Source: Myxococcales bacterium (lineage in GTDB: Bacteria > Myxococcota_A > Polyangia > Palsa-1104). Taken from it: a stretch of 35,672 nt of DNA. Positions within the stretch are counted from its first letter, which is position 1, and each line of letters starts with the position of its first letter. Below are positions 16,301 to 25,000 of the stretch, piece by piece. A program made the translations under genes and the position numbers. The notes below the pieces were generated by a model. The model saw nothing but the letters and a program-made list of their open reading frames with translations. It was not told the origin of the DNA and made no database searches. Where the stretch lies: NCBI GenBank assembly GCA_028287105.1, contig JAQBQH010000341.1, positions 1 to 35,672 on the forward strand. The letters are read 5' to 3'.

Positions 16301-17368
16301 ATGCGCGGCCACATGCGCGGCGATCGATTTGGAACACACAGGGTCATGGAGGGCGACGACGTCAAGCGTAGCAGCGGCGCGGGCGGGACGCTGCCGCAGG
16401 CGGCGTGGCGGCTAAATAACGACTTCGATAGCGTCTATGACGACGAGCTGCTCCTCGAGGTCGAGCGGCTCAACATCGACAGCGCCAGCTTCGTGCAGAT
16501 GGAGCAGGCCGGCGACGTGGCGGCGCAGATCCTCGAGACGGTGAAGGCGCGCGGCAAGCAACACAACCGCGTGACCGGATCGGGCGGGATGCTCCTCGGA
16601 CGGGTGGCGCGGGTCGGGTCGGCGCTGGCGGAGCTCGGCTCGCCGCTGGCGGCGCTGACCAAGGGCGATCGCGTGGCGACGCTCGTCTCGCTGACGCTGA
16701 CGCCGCTGCGCATCGACCGCATCGTCAGCGTCGATGAAAAGCGCCATCAGGTGGTGTGCGCGGGGCAGGCGGTGCTGTTCGCGTCGGGCATGGCGGCCAA
16801 GATGCCGGCGGATCTGCCCGAGTCGGTGGCGCTGGCGGCGTTCGACGTCGCGGGCGCGGCGCCGCAGGTGGCGCGGATGACGACGCCGGGGGCGCGCGTC
16901 TTGATCCTCGGCTGCGGCGGGAAGTCGGGCCTCCTGTGCAGCGCGGCGGCAAAGCGCGCCGGGGCGGGGCGCATCGTCGGTGTCGAGCGTGACGAGGCGT
17001 CGGCGGCCGGAGCGCGGCGGCTGGGTGCGTGCGACGACATCGTCCTCGGCAACGCTGCCGACGCGATCGGCGTGGCGACCGCCGCCATGAAGGCGGCCGG
17101 CGGCGAGTTCGACCTGGCGGTCAGCTGCGTCAACGTCCCCGACGCCGAGATGGCGGCCATCCTCGCCACGCGCGACGGCGGCACCATCTACTTCTTCTCG
17201 ATGTCGACCTCGTTCACCAAGGCCGCGCTCGGCGCCGAAGGCATCTCGCGCGACGTCACGATGGTCGTCGGCAACGGCTACGCGCCCAACCACGCCGCCC
17301 AGACGCTGGAGCTCCTCGGCAGCGACGCGACGCTCAAGCAGATCTTCCTCGAGCGCTTCACGACCTGA
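16301..17368 (+). CDS. kdd: L-erythro-3,5-diaminohexanoate dehydrogenase-like enzyme
   Basis: Encodes 355 residues from ATG at 16301, chosen for AGG 5 nt upstream and because the family begins near GTHRV. Family-like segments are DRFGTHRV, NIDSASFVQMEQAGD, HNRVTGSGGMLLG, and GDRVATLVSLTLTPLRI. A Rossmann fold follows with VLILGCGGKSGLLCSAAAKR and VGVERDE. The known enzyme oxidises and deaminates 3,5-diaminohexanoate with NAD(P) in lysine fermentation. The other genes of that pathway (kamA, kamDE, kce, kal) are not in the window, so this is an isolated member. It diverges from pilB. A related medium-chain dehydrogenase with another substrate is possible. Confidence 0.75.
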   Translation: MRGHMRGDRFGTHRVMEGDDVKRSSGAGGTLPQAAWRLNNDFDSVYDDELLLEVERLNIDSASFVQMEQAGDVAAQILETVKARGKQHNRVTGSGGMLLGRVARVGSALAELGSPLAALTKGDRVATLVSLTLTPLRIDRIVSVDEKRHQVVCAGQAVLFASGMAAKMPADLPESVALAAFDVAGAAPQVARMTTPGARVLILGCGGKSGLLCSAAAKRAGAGRIVGVERDEASAAGARRLGACDDIVLGNAADAIGVATAAMKAAGGEFDLAVSCVNVPDAEMAAILATRDGGTIYFFSMSTSFTKAALGAEGISRDVTMVVGNGYAPNHAAQTLELLGSDATLKQIFLERFTT

Positions 17369-17372
17369 GCGG

Positions 17373-18062
17373 TCAGTCGTGCGCGACGGCCATGTCGGCG
17401 ACCGACGTCATGCACGCGGTGGGCTTACTGAGCGTCCTGACGCGCACATCGTACCGATTGACGTCGACGTCCCCGGCGCCCACGACCACGACGTAGTAGG
17501 TCCCCGACGCCTTGACGTTGGCCACCGCGCACGCGTCCGTCGTCGCCGTCCCGTCGCTCGCCAGCGTCGAGCCGCCCGCGTCGAGGATCGCGACGTCGAG
17601 ATCGCCGTACGTGATGTCGTAGAACAGCTCGGCCATGACCGCCGCTGCGCCCGCCGGGACCTCGACGCGGAAATAGTCCACGTCATGCCGCCGCGTCGTC
17701 GCGTTCGCTCCCTTGGGGCAGATCGACATCTTGGTCGTCTTCGGCGTCACCTGGTCGAGCGTCGTCATCACCACGATCGGTTTACCGTCGGGCGGCACCG
17801 GTCCGTCGTTCGGCTCGAGGCTCGAGTCGGGACAATCGGCGGCCGTGCTCAGCCCCGGATCGGTGTGCTGCCCCATCCACGACTCGCCGGTCTTCGCGAC
17901 CCGCACCGGCACGACGCCGTTGATGCAGCGATTGTCGATGCAGATGAAGCCTTCCGGGCACGCCGGGTTCGCATCCGGGGCGCATGCGAAGCCGCCGTTG
18001 GTGACCGCTGGTTTGAAACAGCCGCTCGCGAGCGTCGTCGCGAGGACGAGCGCGATCTTCAT
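17373..18062 (-). CDS. Lipoprotein with Cys motif and PPC-like domain
   Basis: Encodes 229 residues from ATG at 18062, which shares one base with the stop of the upstream gene (TGATG). The signal peptide ends in LASGC (Cys15). A Cys-rich segment follows with CPEGFICIDNRCI, a motif common in myxobacterial lipoproteins. Residues about 125-215 look like a pre-peptidase C-terminal domain (DYFRVEVPAGAAAVMAELF, DLDVAILDAGG, YYVVVVGAGDVDVNRYDVRV). It is the last gene of a three-gene unit with the kinase-like receptor and the TPR protein. Its surface or periplasmic role is unknown. Confidence 0.8.
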   Translation of the reverse strand: MKIALVLATTLASGCFKPAVTNGGFACAPDANPACPEGFICIDNRCINGVVPVRVAKTGESWMGQHTDPGLSTAADCPDSSLEPNDGPVPPDGKPIVVMTTLDQVTPKTTKMSICPKGANATTRRHDVDYFRVEVPAGAAAVMAELFYDITYGDLDVAILDAGGSTLASDGTATTDACAVANVKASGTYYVVVVGAGDVDVNRYDVRVRTLSKPTACMTSVADMAVAHD

Positions 18063-19369
18063 CAGAACGTGAAGCCGCCTGCCATGCTGGCGGTCATGCC
18101 GCCGCCCGATCCCGGTGCCACCGACGGGGCCAGCCACGCCGACGAGCTCCGCTTCGGCTTCTCCGAACGATTCTTCAACACCGTCTGGTCGAGCGCGATC
18201 ATGGTCACGCCGGCCGCCAGCAGCACCGCGCCCGACACCGTCAGGGCGATCCCGAGCGTGTCGAAGAACTTGCCGCGCTGCTCGATGTACTTGTCGTCGT
18301 AGGGCATCGCCGACGGATCGGTGAAGCGATACGGGTTGCCGTTTTGATCGCGGAAGTTCGAGTCCGCCGTCAGCACGTCGGAGTAGCTCTTGGCCTGATA
18401 GAGCCCGTACGCGCCGCCGCCGACCGCGCCGGCGCCAGCCACCGCCGCCGCGAGCCCGACGTAGAACAGCGTGCCGAACCGGGCGGTCCGCTCGCCGCCG
18501 CTCGACGTCGAATGCTTGCGCGCCCTGTTCTGCTTCTCCTCGAGCTCACCGGTGATCGGCGCCGCCTCGTCGTCGAGGTCGTCGCGAACCGCGCCCTTGG
18601 CCTTCTCGGGCTTGTCGTCGCCCGCCGACGCCACCATCTGCGGCGCGGCCTTGGGATCGACCATGATGACGTTGGGGTCCGACGGTGAGCCGAACGTCTT
18701 GACGACGTTGCCCTTGTCGTCCTTGCCCTCGACGTAATACTGCACCGACTTGCCGCTGATGGCCGACCCGGGGATGCGGCCGACCTTCTCGTTGCCGTGG
18801 CGGCGCATGAGGACCTTGTTGAACTCGGGGTCACCCGCGCTGCGATAGTAGACGTAGACCTTGACGCCCTTGGTCACCGGCATGCTGACGCGCACGTCGA
18901 TCGGCTGATCCGGCGGCGCGGCGTCGACGGGCGTGTGCTTCCACTCCTGGGCGGGCGGCGCGGCCTCTGCGGCGCCCTCCGACGGCGCGGGATTGGGCAC
19001 CGGCGTAGAGCCCGCGGGACGCTCCTTCTCGACTTCGGCCAGCGTCTTCTCGACCTCGCCGCGATCGCGTGCGTCGGGCGCCTCCGCCAGGTACTTCTTG
19101 TAGTAGTACACGGCGTTGTCGAGGTCGTGCATCTTGCGATAGGTCGCGCCGATGTTGAGCAGCAGCGCCGGCAGTCGCTTGAGCAGATAAGCCTTCTTCA
19201 GCTCTTTGATCGCCTCGGGGTACTTCGCCGCCTTGTAGGCGTCGAGGCCGAGCTTGTAATGCTCCTTGGCCATCGCGGTGATCTCCGCCTCGTCACCCGA
19301 CTCGGCGCGGGCCACGGCGGTGGTGCACAACAACACGGCGGCAAGCGCCGTCAAAACGCAGCACTTCAT
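18062..19369 (-). CDS. Exported TPR / Ig-like protein with C-terminal membrane segments
   Basis: Encodes 435 residues from ATG at 19369 (GAGG ribosome-binding site 7 nt upstream). The signal peptide is MKCCVLTALAAVLLCTTAVA. TPR units at about 28-125 include AKEHYKLGLDAYKAAKYPEA and LDNAVYYYKKYL. A beta-rich domain (about 155-255) has VKVYVYYRSAGDPEFNKVLM and KSVQYYVEGKDDKGN and is related to the one in the 562-residue protein at 4827-6515. Two hydrophobic segments lie near residues 310-335 and 375-400. It lies 29 bp after the kinase-like gene and overlaps the lipoprotein start. Function is unknown; an envelope role downstream of the kinase-like receptor is inferred from operon context. Confidence 0.78.
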   Translation of the reverse strand: MKCCVLTALAAVLLCTTAVARAESGDEAEITAMAKEHYKLGLDAYKAAKYPEAIKELKKAYLLKRLPALLLNIGATYRKMHDLDNAVYYYKKYLAEAPDARDRGEVEKTLAEVEKERPAGSTPVPNPAPSEGAAEAAPPAQEWKHTPVDAAPPDQPIDVRVSMPVTKGVKVYVYYRSAGDPEFNKVLMRRHGNEKVGRIPGSAISGKSVQYYVEGKDDKGNVVKTFGSPSDPNVIMVDPKAAPQMVASAGDDKPEKAKGAVRDDLDDEAAPITGELEEKQNRARKHSTSSGGERTARFGTLFYVGLAAAVAGAGAVGGGAYGLYQAKSYSDVLTADSNFRDQNGNPYRFTDPSAMPYDDKYIEQRGKFFDTLGIALTVSGAVLLAAGVTMIALDQTVLKNRSEKPKRSSSAWLAPSVAPGSGGGMTASMAGGFTF

Positions 19370-19398
19370 GGTGAACCTCACTGCGTGACGTCTACGAA

Positions 19399-21534
19399 TC
19401 ACTGCGCGAACGGATCGACCCAATCGCCGCCCTTCGCTGGTTTGCCTTCCTTCTTCGCCGTCGCTGCCGCCGCCTTGTGCTTGGCGGGTGCCGCCGGCGC
19501 CGAGTCGTCGTCGTCATCGTCCGACGCGCTCGCCGCTGTCGACTTCTTCGAAGCGGCCCTGGCGGGCGCCTCGGCCCTGGCGGGCTTCTCGGCCGGCGCC
19601 TTCGCCACCGCTGCCGGCTCCTTCGTCGTCGCGGCCTTGGCGGCGTGCTTGGCCGCGTGGTGCGCCGGCCTGTCGGCCTTCGCCGCTACCGCTGGCTCGG
19701 CCTGGGCCGCCGCCGGCTCTGCGGCGCCTGCCTTCGGCGCGTCGAGCGGCGTCACGACCGGCCTGCCGGCCTGCGAAGCGCCGAGCGGCGTGACCACCGG
19801 TCCGCCTGCCGCCGTCGCTGCCGCGGGCGCCGCTGCCGCCGGGGCGGGGATCACCACCGGCGCCGGCGTCTGCACCACCACCGGCTGCGTCGGCATCATC
19901 GTCCGCACCATCACGAACACGAGCACGGCGCCCATCACGAACGCCGCGAACACGCCGGCGACCCAGACGAGCGGGTTGGCCGTCCACGGCACCGACGAGC
20001 GCGGCGACGAAATCACCTCGGTGCGCTCCGAGCGACGGCGCGGGCCCGTCGGCGGCGGATCGAGCGGTGCCGGCTCGGCCTCCTCGATCACCACGGGCGC
20101 CTCGAACGGATTGGCGGCGCGGCGCTTGGGATACTGCGTCACGACCGTCGCCGCGTTGGGATCGTCGAGCATCGCGGCCGAGATCTTGCGCACCCGCGCC
20201 GACTGATCGGCCTTCTTGATCAGGTGCGCCGCGGTCTCCGCCTTGCGGGTGGCCGGTTTGACCACGATTGGCGCCGAGACATGCTCCATCTCTTCGAGAC
20301 GGCCCTCATCCGCATCGTCGACGAGCTCCACGTCGCCGGTATGCAGGTCCCAGCCGTCGCTCGTCGGAAACGAAGCGTTGGCCTGGCTGATGAAGTCCTC
20401 GAGCGAGGCCTCCACCGACTCGGACGAATTCGGGTTCTCTTCCTTACGCGTCGTCGTGTTCATTGCATCCTTCCCCTGGCCGTTCCCGTTGCGTTTGTTG
20501 CTCGGCTCCAGCTGCTGGCGCGTCGCTTCCACCAGCTCGGCTGCGTCGATTTTGTTCATGGGTACAGTTGCATCTGGTGTTGTGAGTGCCGCGTGCTTGA
20601 TTTTTCGGGCCTCGGCCGCCCGCGCGATCACCTGCGAGGCTGCCGCGTCGTGCAGCGTCCCCGCGTCGTTCGCCCACTTCTTGACGGTCGCGCGTAGCGA
20701 CGCAACCGAGGAGTAGCGGTCGGCCGGCGCTTTCGAAAGCGCCTTCAAGATGACGCGGCCAAGGAGCGCGTCGACGCCCGGAGGCGGCTGCGGCGGCTCG
20801 GCCAGATGACGCATCATGACTTGCCCGTGCGTCGGCCCGTTGAACGGCAGCGTGCCCGAGAACAGCTCGTACATGAGCACGCCGAGCGAGTAGACATCGG
20901 TGCGCTCGTCGGCGGCGCCGCCGAACTGCTCGGGGGCCATGTAGAACGGGTTGCCGACGATGACGCCCTTGTCGACGCCGCCCGCCAGGCGCGAGGCGCC
21001 GAAGTCGAGGACCTTGACCTGGAGCGTGCCGCCCGCCGGAGACAAGAAGACGTTTCGCGGCTTGAGCCCGCCGTGGATGATTTGCTGACCGTGCGCCCGC
21101 TCGAGCGCCGCGGCGATGCCGTCGACGATCTCGATCGCGCGCCGCGGAGCGAACGCGCCCGATTCCTCGAGCGCCGCTTCGAGATCGACGCCGAGGAGCT
21201 CGTCCTGGGTGAAGTAGAACTCACCCGCGTCGCCAAAGCCGCAGTCGTAGACGCGCACGAAGTGCTCGTCGCCCGTCGCGGCCAGCCGCTTGAGCTCGCT
21301 CCAGAGCTGCTCGGCCTCGGCCTTCTGGGACAGCTCGCGATGCATGACCTTGACGGCCATCTTCGCGCCCACCAGATCTTCGGCGCGATAGACGGCGCCC
21401 GTCGGCCCTTCGCCGATGTAGCTCGTGACCTCGTACCCGCCGAACGTGCGACCTACCAGAGGCCCGAGCTCACCCGCTGCCGGAATCGCCGCGGGTAACG
21501 GCGTTTCGGCCGTATTGGGGACGTTCTTTGACAT
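19399..21534 (-). CDS. Transmembrane Ser/Thr kinase-like protein, probable pseudokinase
   Basis: Encodes 711 residues. The kinase fold spans about 33-290, with Gly-loop IGEGPTGAVY (40-49), ATP-binding Lys62, DFG at 177-179 and APE at 200-202. The catalytic loop reads HGGLKPRN at 154-161, where active kinases have HRDLKPxN (or HGDLKPxN in many myxobacterial kinases). The catalytic Asp is therefore Gly156. This predicts little or no phosphotransfer and a signalling or scaffolding role. A juxtamembrane low-complexity region precedes one membrane segment at 523-544, and an Ala/Pro/Lys-rich tail lies outside. The GAGGG ribosome-binding site is 8 nt from the ATG. Downstream genes encode two envelope proteins. 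Confidence 0.85.
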   Translation of the reverse strand: MSKNVPNTAETPLPAAIPAAGELGPLVGRTFGGYEVTSYIGEGPTGAVYRAEDLVGAKMAVKVMHRELSQKAEAEQLWSELKRLAATGDEHFVRVYDCGFGDAGEFYFTQDELLGVDLEAALEESGAFAPRRAIEIVDGIAAALERAHGQQIIHGGLKPRNVFLSPAGGTLQVKVLDFGASRLAGGVDKGVIVGNPFYMAPEQFGGAADERTDVYSLGVLMYELFSGTLPFNGPTHGQVMMRHLAEPPQPPPGVDALLGRVILKALSKAPADRYSSVASLRATVKKWANDAGTLHDAAASQVIARAAEARKIKHAALTTPDATVPMNKIDAAELVEATRQQLEPSNKRNGNGQGKDAMNTTTRKEENPNSSESVEASLEDFISQANASFPTSDGWDLHTGDVELVDDADEGRLEEMEHVSAPIVVKPATRKAETAAHLIKKADQSARVRKISAAMLDDPNAATVVTQYPKRRAANPFEAPVVIEEAEPAPLDPPPTGPRRRSERTEVISSPRSSVPWTANPLVWVAGVFAAFVMGAVLVFVMVRTMMPTQPVVVQTPAPVVIPAPAAAAPAAATAAGGPVVTPLGASQAGRPVVTPLDAPKAGAAEPAAAQAEPAVAAKADRPAHHAAKHAAKAATTKEPAAVAKAPAEKPARAEAPARAASKKSTAASASDDDDDDSAPAAPAKHKAAAATAKKEGKPAKGGDWVDPFAQ

Positions 21535-21614
21535 CGATCACGCCCTCGGTTGAACAGGGCGCAGCATAGACCTACTTGTGGCAGTGAGAAAAGCGAAAAA
21601 AGTGAAAGAGATTA

Positions 21615-21827
21615 CTAAACGTACACCGTAGACAGGCTCTCGAACTCATTGAGTCTCGAGCGCAGCTCGGTCGTGGACAGGTAACCCCGCCGCACGACGG
21701 CCTCGCCGATGCGGCAGCCCGACATCCAATGGTCGGCCAACGCATCGAGCAACTGCCCCTCGTCGATGACCTTCTTCTCGACGAGAAAATCGCCAAACCG
21801 GACCGGTTCCAGCTTCAGGCCCGCCAT
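21615..21827 (-). CDS. Stand-alone MshEN-like small protein
   Basis: Encodes 70 residues from ATG at 21827, with an AGGGGGAA ribosome-binding site. The sequence VRFGDFLVEKKVIDEGQLL and GCRIGEAVVRRGYLSTTEL follows the two-repeat pattern of the GspE/MshEN N-terminal domain, as seen in PilB of this window (MSRLGELLVRENLISLAQL, ARLGYSLTRLGILDEQEL). There is no ATPase part. Such domains in longer proteins can bind c-di-GMP, but the residues here are not enough to claim it. A promoter with perfect TTGACA precedes it. It is divergent from the methyltransferase and 80 bp upstream of the kinase-like gene. Confidence 0.65.
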   Translation of the reverse strand: MAGLKLEPVRFGDFLVEKKVIDEGQLLDALADHWMSGCRIGEAVVRRGYLSTTELRSRLNEFESLSTVYV

Positions 21828-21862
21828 GATGTTCCCCCTGCATCCCGAAGGACGCACACCTA

Positions 21863-21891
21863 CGTCTACACACCTTCACATACGCTGTCAA
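21863..21891 (-). promoter_or_regulatory. Promoter with consensus -35 for the MshEN-like gene
   Basis: On the minus strand TTGACA (21891-21886), a 17-bp spacer and TAGACG (21868-21863) lie upstream of the ATG at 21827. The -35 is perfect and the -10 is weak. The transcript would start near 21856, leaving room for the AGGGGG ribosome-binding site. Confidence 0.5.
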
Positions 21892-21958
21892 GCACGGATG
21901 ACAGCTACCGCGACGACCTTCGGGAGGCGCTTCAAGCGACTGGCGAAGGGAACTATTA

Positions 21959-23245
21959 ATGAGTACCCTCCGCCACCTCATGCCGCTCAAACCGCCCCCA
22001 CGTCGCCCTTCTCGTCGCGGCCCGACCAGGATGACGAGCGAGCCGCGCGTCCGCCGCGGCACCGTCCGCATCGCCGGCGACGTCGCGACCCGCCTGCGCG
22101 CCGGCCATCCCTACCTGTTTCGCGACGCGCTCGGCGGCCGCCCCATGCGCGAGGCCGCCGGCGACGTCCTCGAGCTGGTCGATCCCGCCGGCGAGTTCGT
22201 CGCCAAGGGCCTCTATGATCCGACGGGCAACATCGCCGTGCGCATCATCTCGCGCAGCCCCGAGGGCGTCTTCGACGCCGACACCATCCGCCGCCGCGTC
22301 GAGACCGCCAAGCGCCTGCGCGAGCAGCTCCTGCCCGCCGACGGCTCGACGACCTATCGCATCGTCCACTCCGAGGGTGACGGCATTCCCGGCGTCACCG
22401 TCGATCGCTACGGCGACTTTCTCGTCTCGCATCTCTACACCGCCGCGGTCGAGCCGCTGCGCGACGCCATCTACGACGCGCTCGAGGCGGTCTACAAGCC
22501 GCGCGCGATCTACGAGCAGAAGCGCTATCGCCCGCAGACCGGCGAAGGGCCGCGCGAGCCAGCGCAGCTCGTCCGCGGCGAGGTCGCGCCCGTCGAGATG
22601 GAGGTCGACGAGGGCGGCGTCAAGTTCATCGTCGACGTGACCGCGCCGCTCGGCACCGGCCTCTTCCTCGATCTGCGCGAAGGGCGCAAGGCGGTCGCGC
22701 AGTTCGCCGCCGGCAAGCGGCTCCTCAATCTGTTCTCGTATACCGGCGCGTTCTCGGTCTACGCCGCCAAAGCCGGCGCCACCGAGGTGGTCTCGGTCGA
22801 CGTATCGGCCAAGGCGCACGCGCGCGCGCGCCGCAACCTGACCGCCAACGGGCTCGACGAGACCAGGCACGAGTTCATCGCCGGCGACGCCTTCAAGGTG
22901 CTGTCGAAGATGGCGGAGCGGCAGCGTCAGTTCGACCTGATCGTCCTCGATCCGCCGTCGTTCGGGCAGTCCAAGGATCGCGGCGTCTTCAGCGTGCAAA
23001 AGGATTATCGCGAGCTGGTCGAAGGCTGCCTCGCCGTTGCTGCGCCCGGGGCGCTGCTCGCCGCGGTGTCGAACACGCTGAAGATCTCCGCCGAGGAGAT
23101 CGACCGCGCCATCGGGGACGCCGCCGTGCGCGCGCGCCGTCAGGTGCGCCTCGTCGAGCGTCGCGGCCTGCCGCGCGACTTCCCGGTTCCGGCCGGGTTC
23201 CTCGAGGGCCAGTACCTCAAGTTCTTCCTCTGCGCGATCGCCTGA
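21959..23245 (+). CDS. RlmI-family class I rRNA methyltransferase
   Basis: Encodes 428 residues. The start at 21959 has GAAGGGA as ribosome-binding site; an ATG at 22031 is an alternative and closer to the conserved start. A PUA domain (about 34-115) contains RAGHPYLFRDAL. An EEHEE-like linker follows, then a Rossmann methyltransferase with LNLFSYTGAFSVYAAKAGA (SAM motif I), VSVDVSAKAHARARRN and the family DPPSFGQS motif. Relatives make 5-methylcytosine in 23S rRNA (C1962). It transfers methyl from S-adenosylmethionine. It is convergent with the CBS-domain gene. Confidence 0.88.
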   Translation: MSTLRHLMPLKPPPRRPSRRGPTRMTSEPRVRRGTVRIAGDVATRLRAGHPYLFRDALGGRPMREAAGDVLELVDPAGEFVAKGLYDPTGNIAVRIISRSPEGVFDADTIRRRVETAKRLREQLLPADGSTTYRIVHSEGDGIPGVTVDRYGDFLVSHLYTAAVEPLRDAIYDALEAVYKPRAIYEQKRYRPQTGEGPREPAQLVRGEVAPVEMEVDEGGVKFIVDVTAPLGTGLFLDLREGRKAVAQFAAGKRLLNLFSYTGAFSVYAAKAGATEVVSVDVSAKAHARARRNLTANGLDETRHEFIAGDAFKVLSKMAERQRQFDLIVLDPPSFGQSKDRGVFSVQKDYRELVEGCLAVAAPGALLAAVSNTLKISAEEIDRAIGDAAVRARRQVRLVERRGLPRDFPVPAGFLEGQYLKFFLCAIA

Positions 23246-23292
23246 CATCGGCCCATCGGGTCTCGTTCCTGCGCGCGCTGTAGCGCATCGGC

Positions 23293-23916
23293 CTAGCGCA
23301 TCGGGCGCGCGAACAGCGAGGGCGACGAGGCGAAGCATTCGATCACCTCGGCCACGGCCGGGTCGCGCACCGACGCGGCGCTCGCCTCCGACATGGTCAA
23401 GAGGCCGAGCAAGTCTCCTGCGTCGCCGACAACCGGAATCTTCCGAAGATGGCAGGCGAACATCGTCCGCACCGCATCCACCAGCACGCTGTAAGGCGCA
23501 CAGGTGGGGATCTGCGTCGTGAGCACTGCTGCCACGTTCGGGACTTTCCGATCGCCGGCGACGCTAAACAGTACGGCGTCGACGGTGACGACTCCGAGGA
23601 GCTTGTCGTCCTCGTCGCACACCGGCATGAAGTCGCTCTCGTCCTGCAACATGCATTGGGCCGCCGCGGCGAGGGACGCCCAGGGAGCGAGCGCATGAGC
23701 GGGCTCGAGGCCGACCTCGGCGACGGTGATGAGACCCTGTCCCCAGCCGAGCCGCGCCAGCGGATGGAGCGCGATGGCCTGGCGCGTGAGCGAGCAATAG
23801 GGGAGGGCACCGGCGGGCCTGGAGAGCGGCTCGGGGGCACCCCGTCCACTCTCGGTGAACTCGTCCAACCAGCTGTCGATGCTTCCGTTCACGCGCGCAT
23901 TTACTTCACGAGGCAT
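23293..23916 (-). CDS. Tandem CBS-domain protein
   Basis: Encodes 207 residues. Two CBS domains occupy about 65-120 (SLAAAAQCMLQDESDFMPVC, LLGVVTVDAVLF) and 128-180 (SVLVDAVRTMFACHLRKIPVV, LLGLLTMSEAS). The pair should bind an adenine nucleotide or similar ligand and modulate a partner. No enzymatic domain is attached. It lies 55 bp downstream of cheB on the same strand, so it may be the last gene of the chemosensory block, where a nucleotide-sensing CBS pair beside a nucleotide cyclase would be logical. That link is inference. Confidence 0.85.
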   Translation of the reverse strand: MPREVNARVNGSIDSWLDEFTESGRGAPEPLSRPAGALPYCSLTRQAIALHPLARLGWGQGLITVAEVGLEPAHALAPWASLAAAAQCMLQDESDFMPVCDEDDKLLGVVTVDAVLFSVAGDRKVPNVAAVLTTQIPTCAPYSVLVDAVRTMFACHLRKIPVVGDAGDLLGLLTMSEASAASVRDPAVAEVIECFASSPSLFARPMR

Positions 23917-23971
23917 GCCACCCGTGCAGCCCGAAGGCGCGCCTGCTATCGCCGCGGGGCGCGAATGGGGT

Positions 23972-25000
23972 CTAGGCGGTACGCACGGCGTCGGCGAGCG
24001 CGTCGAGCGGCACCACGCGATCGGCGCAGCCCGCGTCGACGCACGCGCGCGGCATGCCCCAGATGACGCTGGTCGCCTCGTCCTGCACGAGCGTGGCGCC
24101 GCCGGCCTGCTTGATGCTCCGCATTCCCTCGGCGCCGTCCTTGCCCATGCCGGTCATCACGACCCCGACGACACGACGCCCGAACACCAGAGCGGCCGAC
24201 CGCATGGTCACATCGGCCGAGGGGCGCACGCCGTTGACCTCGGGATCTTCGTTCGTGCGCAGCGTGCCATCCGGCAGCACCTCGAGGTGACGATCGCCGG
24301 GCGCTATCAGCGCCAGGCCCGCTTCGGGGCGATCTCCGTCGGCGGCTTCGCGCACGCGGATGGCCGACATCGAGTCGAGCCGCTCGGCGAGGGGCGCAGT
24401 GAAGCCGGCCGGCAGGTGCTGCACGATGAGGAGGGCCAACGAGGTGTCGGCGGGAAAGCGCGGCAAGAAGCGGCCGAGCGCGGCCGGCCCACCCGTCGAC
24501 ACGCCGACGACGACGATGCGCGGGCCGACGAGACCGACGGCACGCGGCTGCGTGATGCGCGGCGCGGCGGCGGGCCTCGGTGCCGACGCCATCGGCATGG
24601 GGCGCGACTGCGCGGCCGCCGCCAGCTTGGCGACCAGCTGCTTGCCGACGATCATGAGCTCGGCCGACACCTCGCCCGACGGCTTGGCTAAGAAGTCGAC
24701 CGCCCCTGCCGCCAGCGCCTCGAAGGTCTCGCGCGCGCCCTCGCGCGTGTGCGCCGACAGCATCACGACCGGCGTCGGGCGCGTGCGCATGATCTCGCGC
24801 ACCGCGGCGGCGCCGTCGAGGTTCGGCATGTTGAAGTCCATGGTGCAGACGTCGGGTTTGAGCGCGAGGACCTTGTCGACCGCCTCGCGACCATCCCTCG
24901 CCTCGCCCACGATCTCGAAGCGCGCATCGGCGGACAGGATCTTCTTGATCGCGGCGCGCATGAACAAGGAATCGTCGGTCACGAGGACGCGGATCTTCAC
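23972..25000 (-). CDS. cheB: Chemotaxis methylesterase CheB
   Basis: Encodes 342 residues. An N-terminal receiver carries Asp9/Asp10 and phospho-acceptor Asp55, with Lys107 region FLAKPSG. The C-terminal methylesterase has the triad Ser168 (GVSTGG), His195 (QHLPAGF) and Asp288 (GMGKDGAEG). It removes methyl groups from chemoreceptor glutamates when phosphorylated by CheA, giving adaptation together with CheR. Its ATG overlaps the stop of the cyclase gene by 4 bp, so it is translated as part of the same operon. Confidence 0.96.
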   Translation of the reverse strand: MKIRVLVTDDSLFMRAAIKKILSADARFEIVGEARDGREAVDKVLALKPDVCTMDFNMPNLDGAAAVREIMRTRPTPVVMLSAHTREGARETFEALAAGAVDFLAKPSGEVSAELMIVGKQLVAKLAAAAQSRPMPMASAPRPAAAPRITQPRAVGLVGPRIVVVGVSTGGPAALGRFLPRFPADTSLALLIVQHLPAGFTAPLAERLDSMSAIRVREAADGDRPEAGLALIAPGDRHLEVLPDGTLRTNEDPEVNGVRPSADVTMRSAALVFGRRVVGVVMTGMGKDGAEGMRSIKQAGGATLVQDEATSVIWGMPRACVDAGCADRVVPLDALADAVRTA

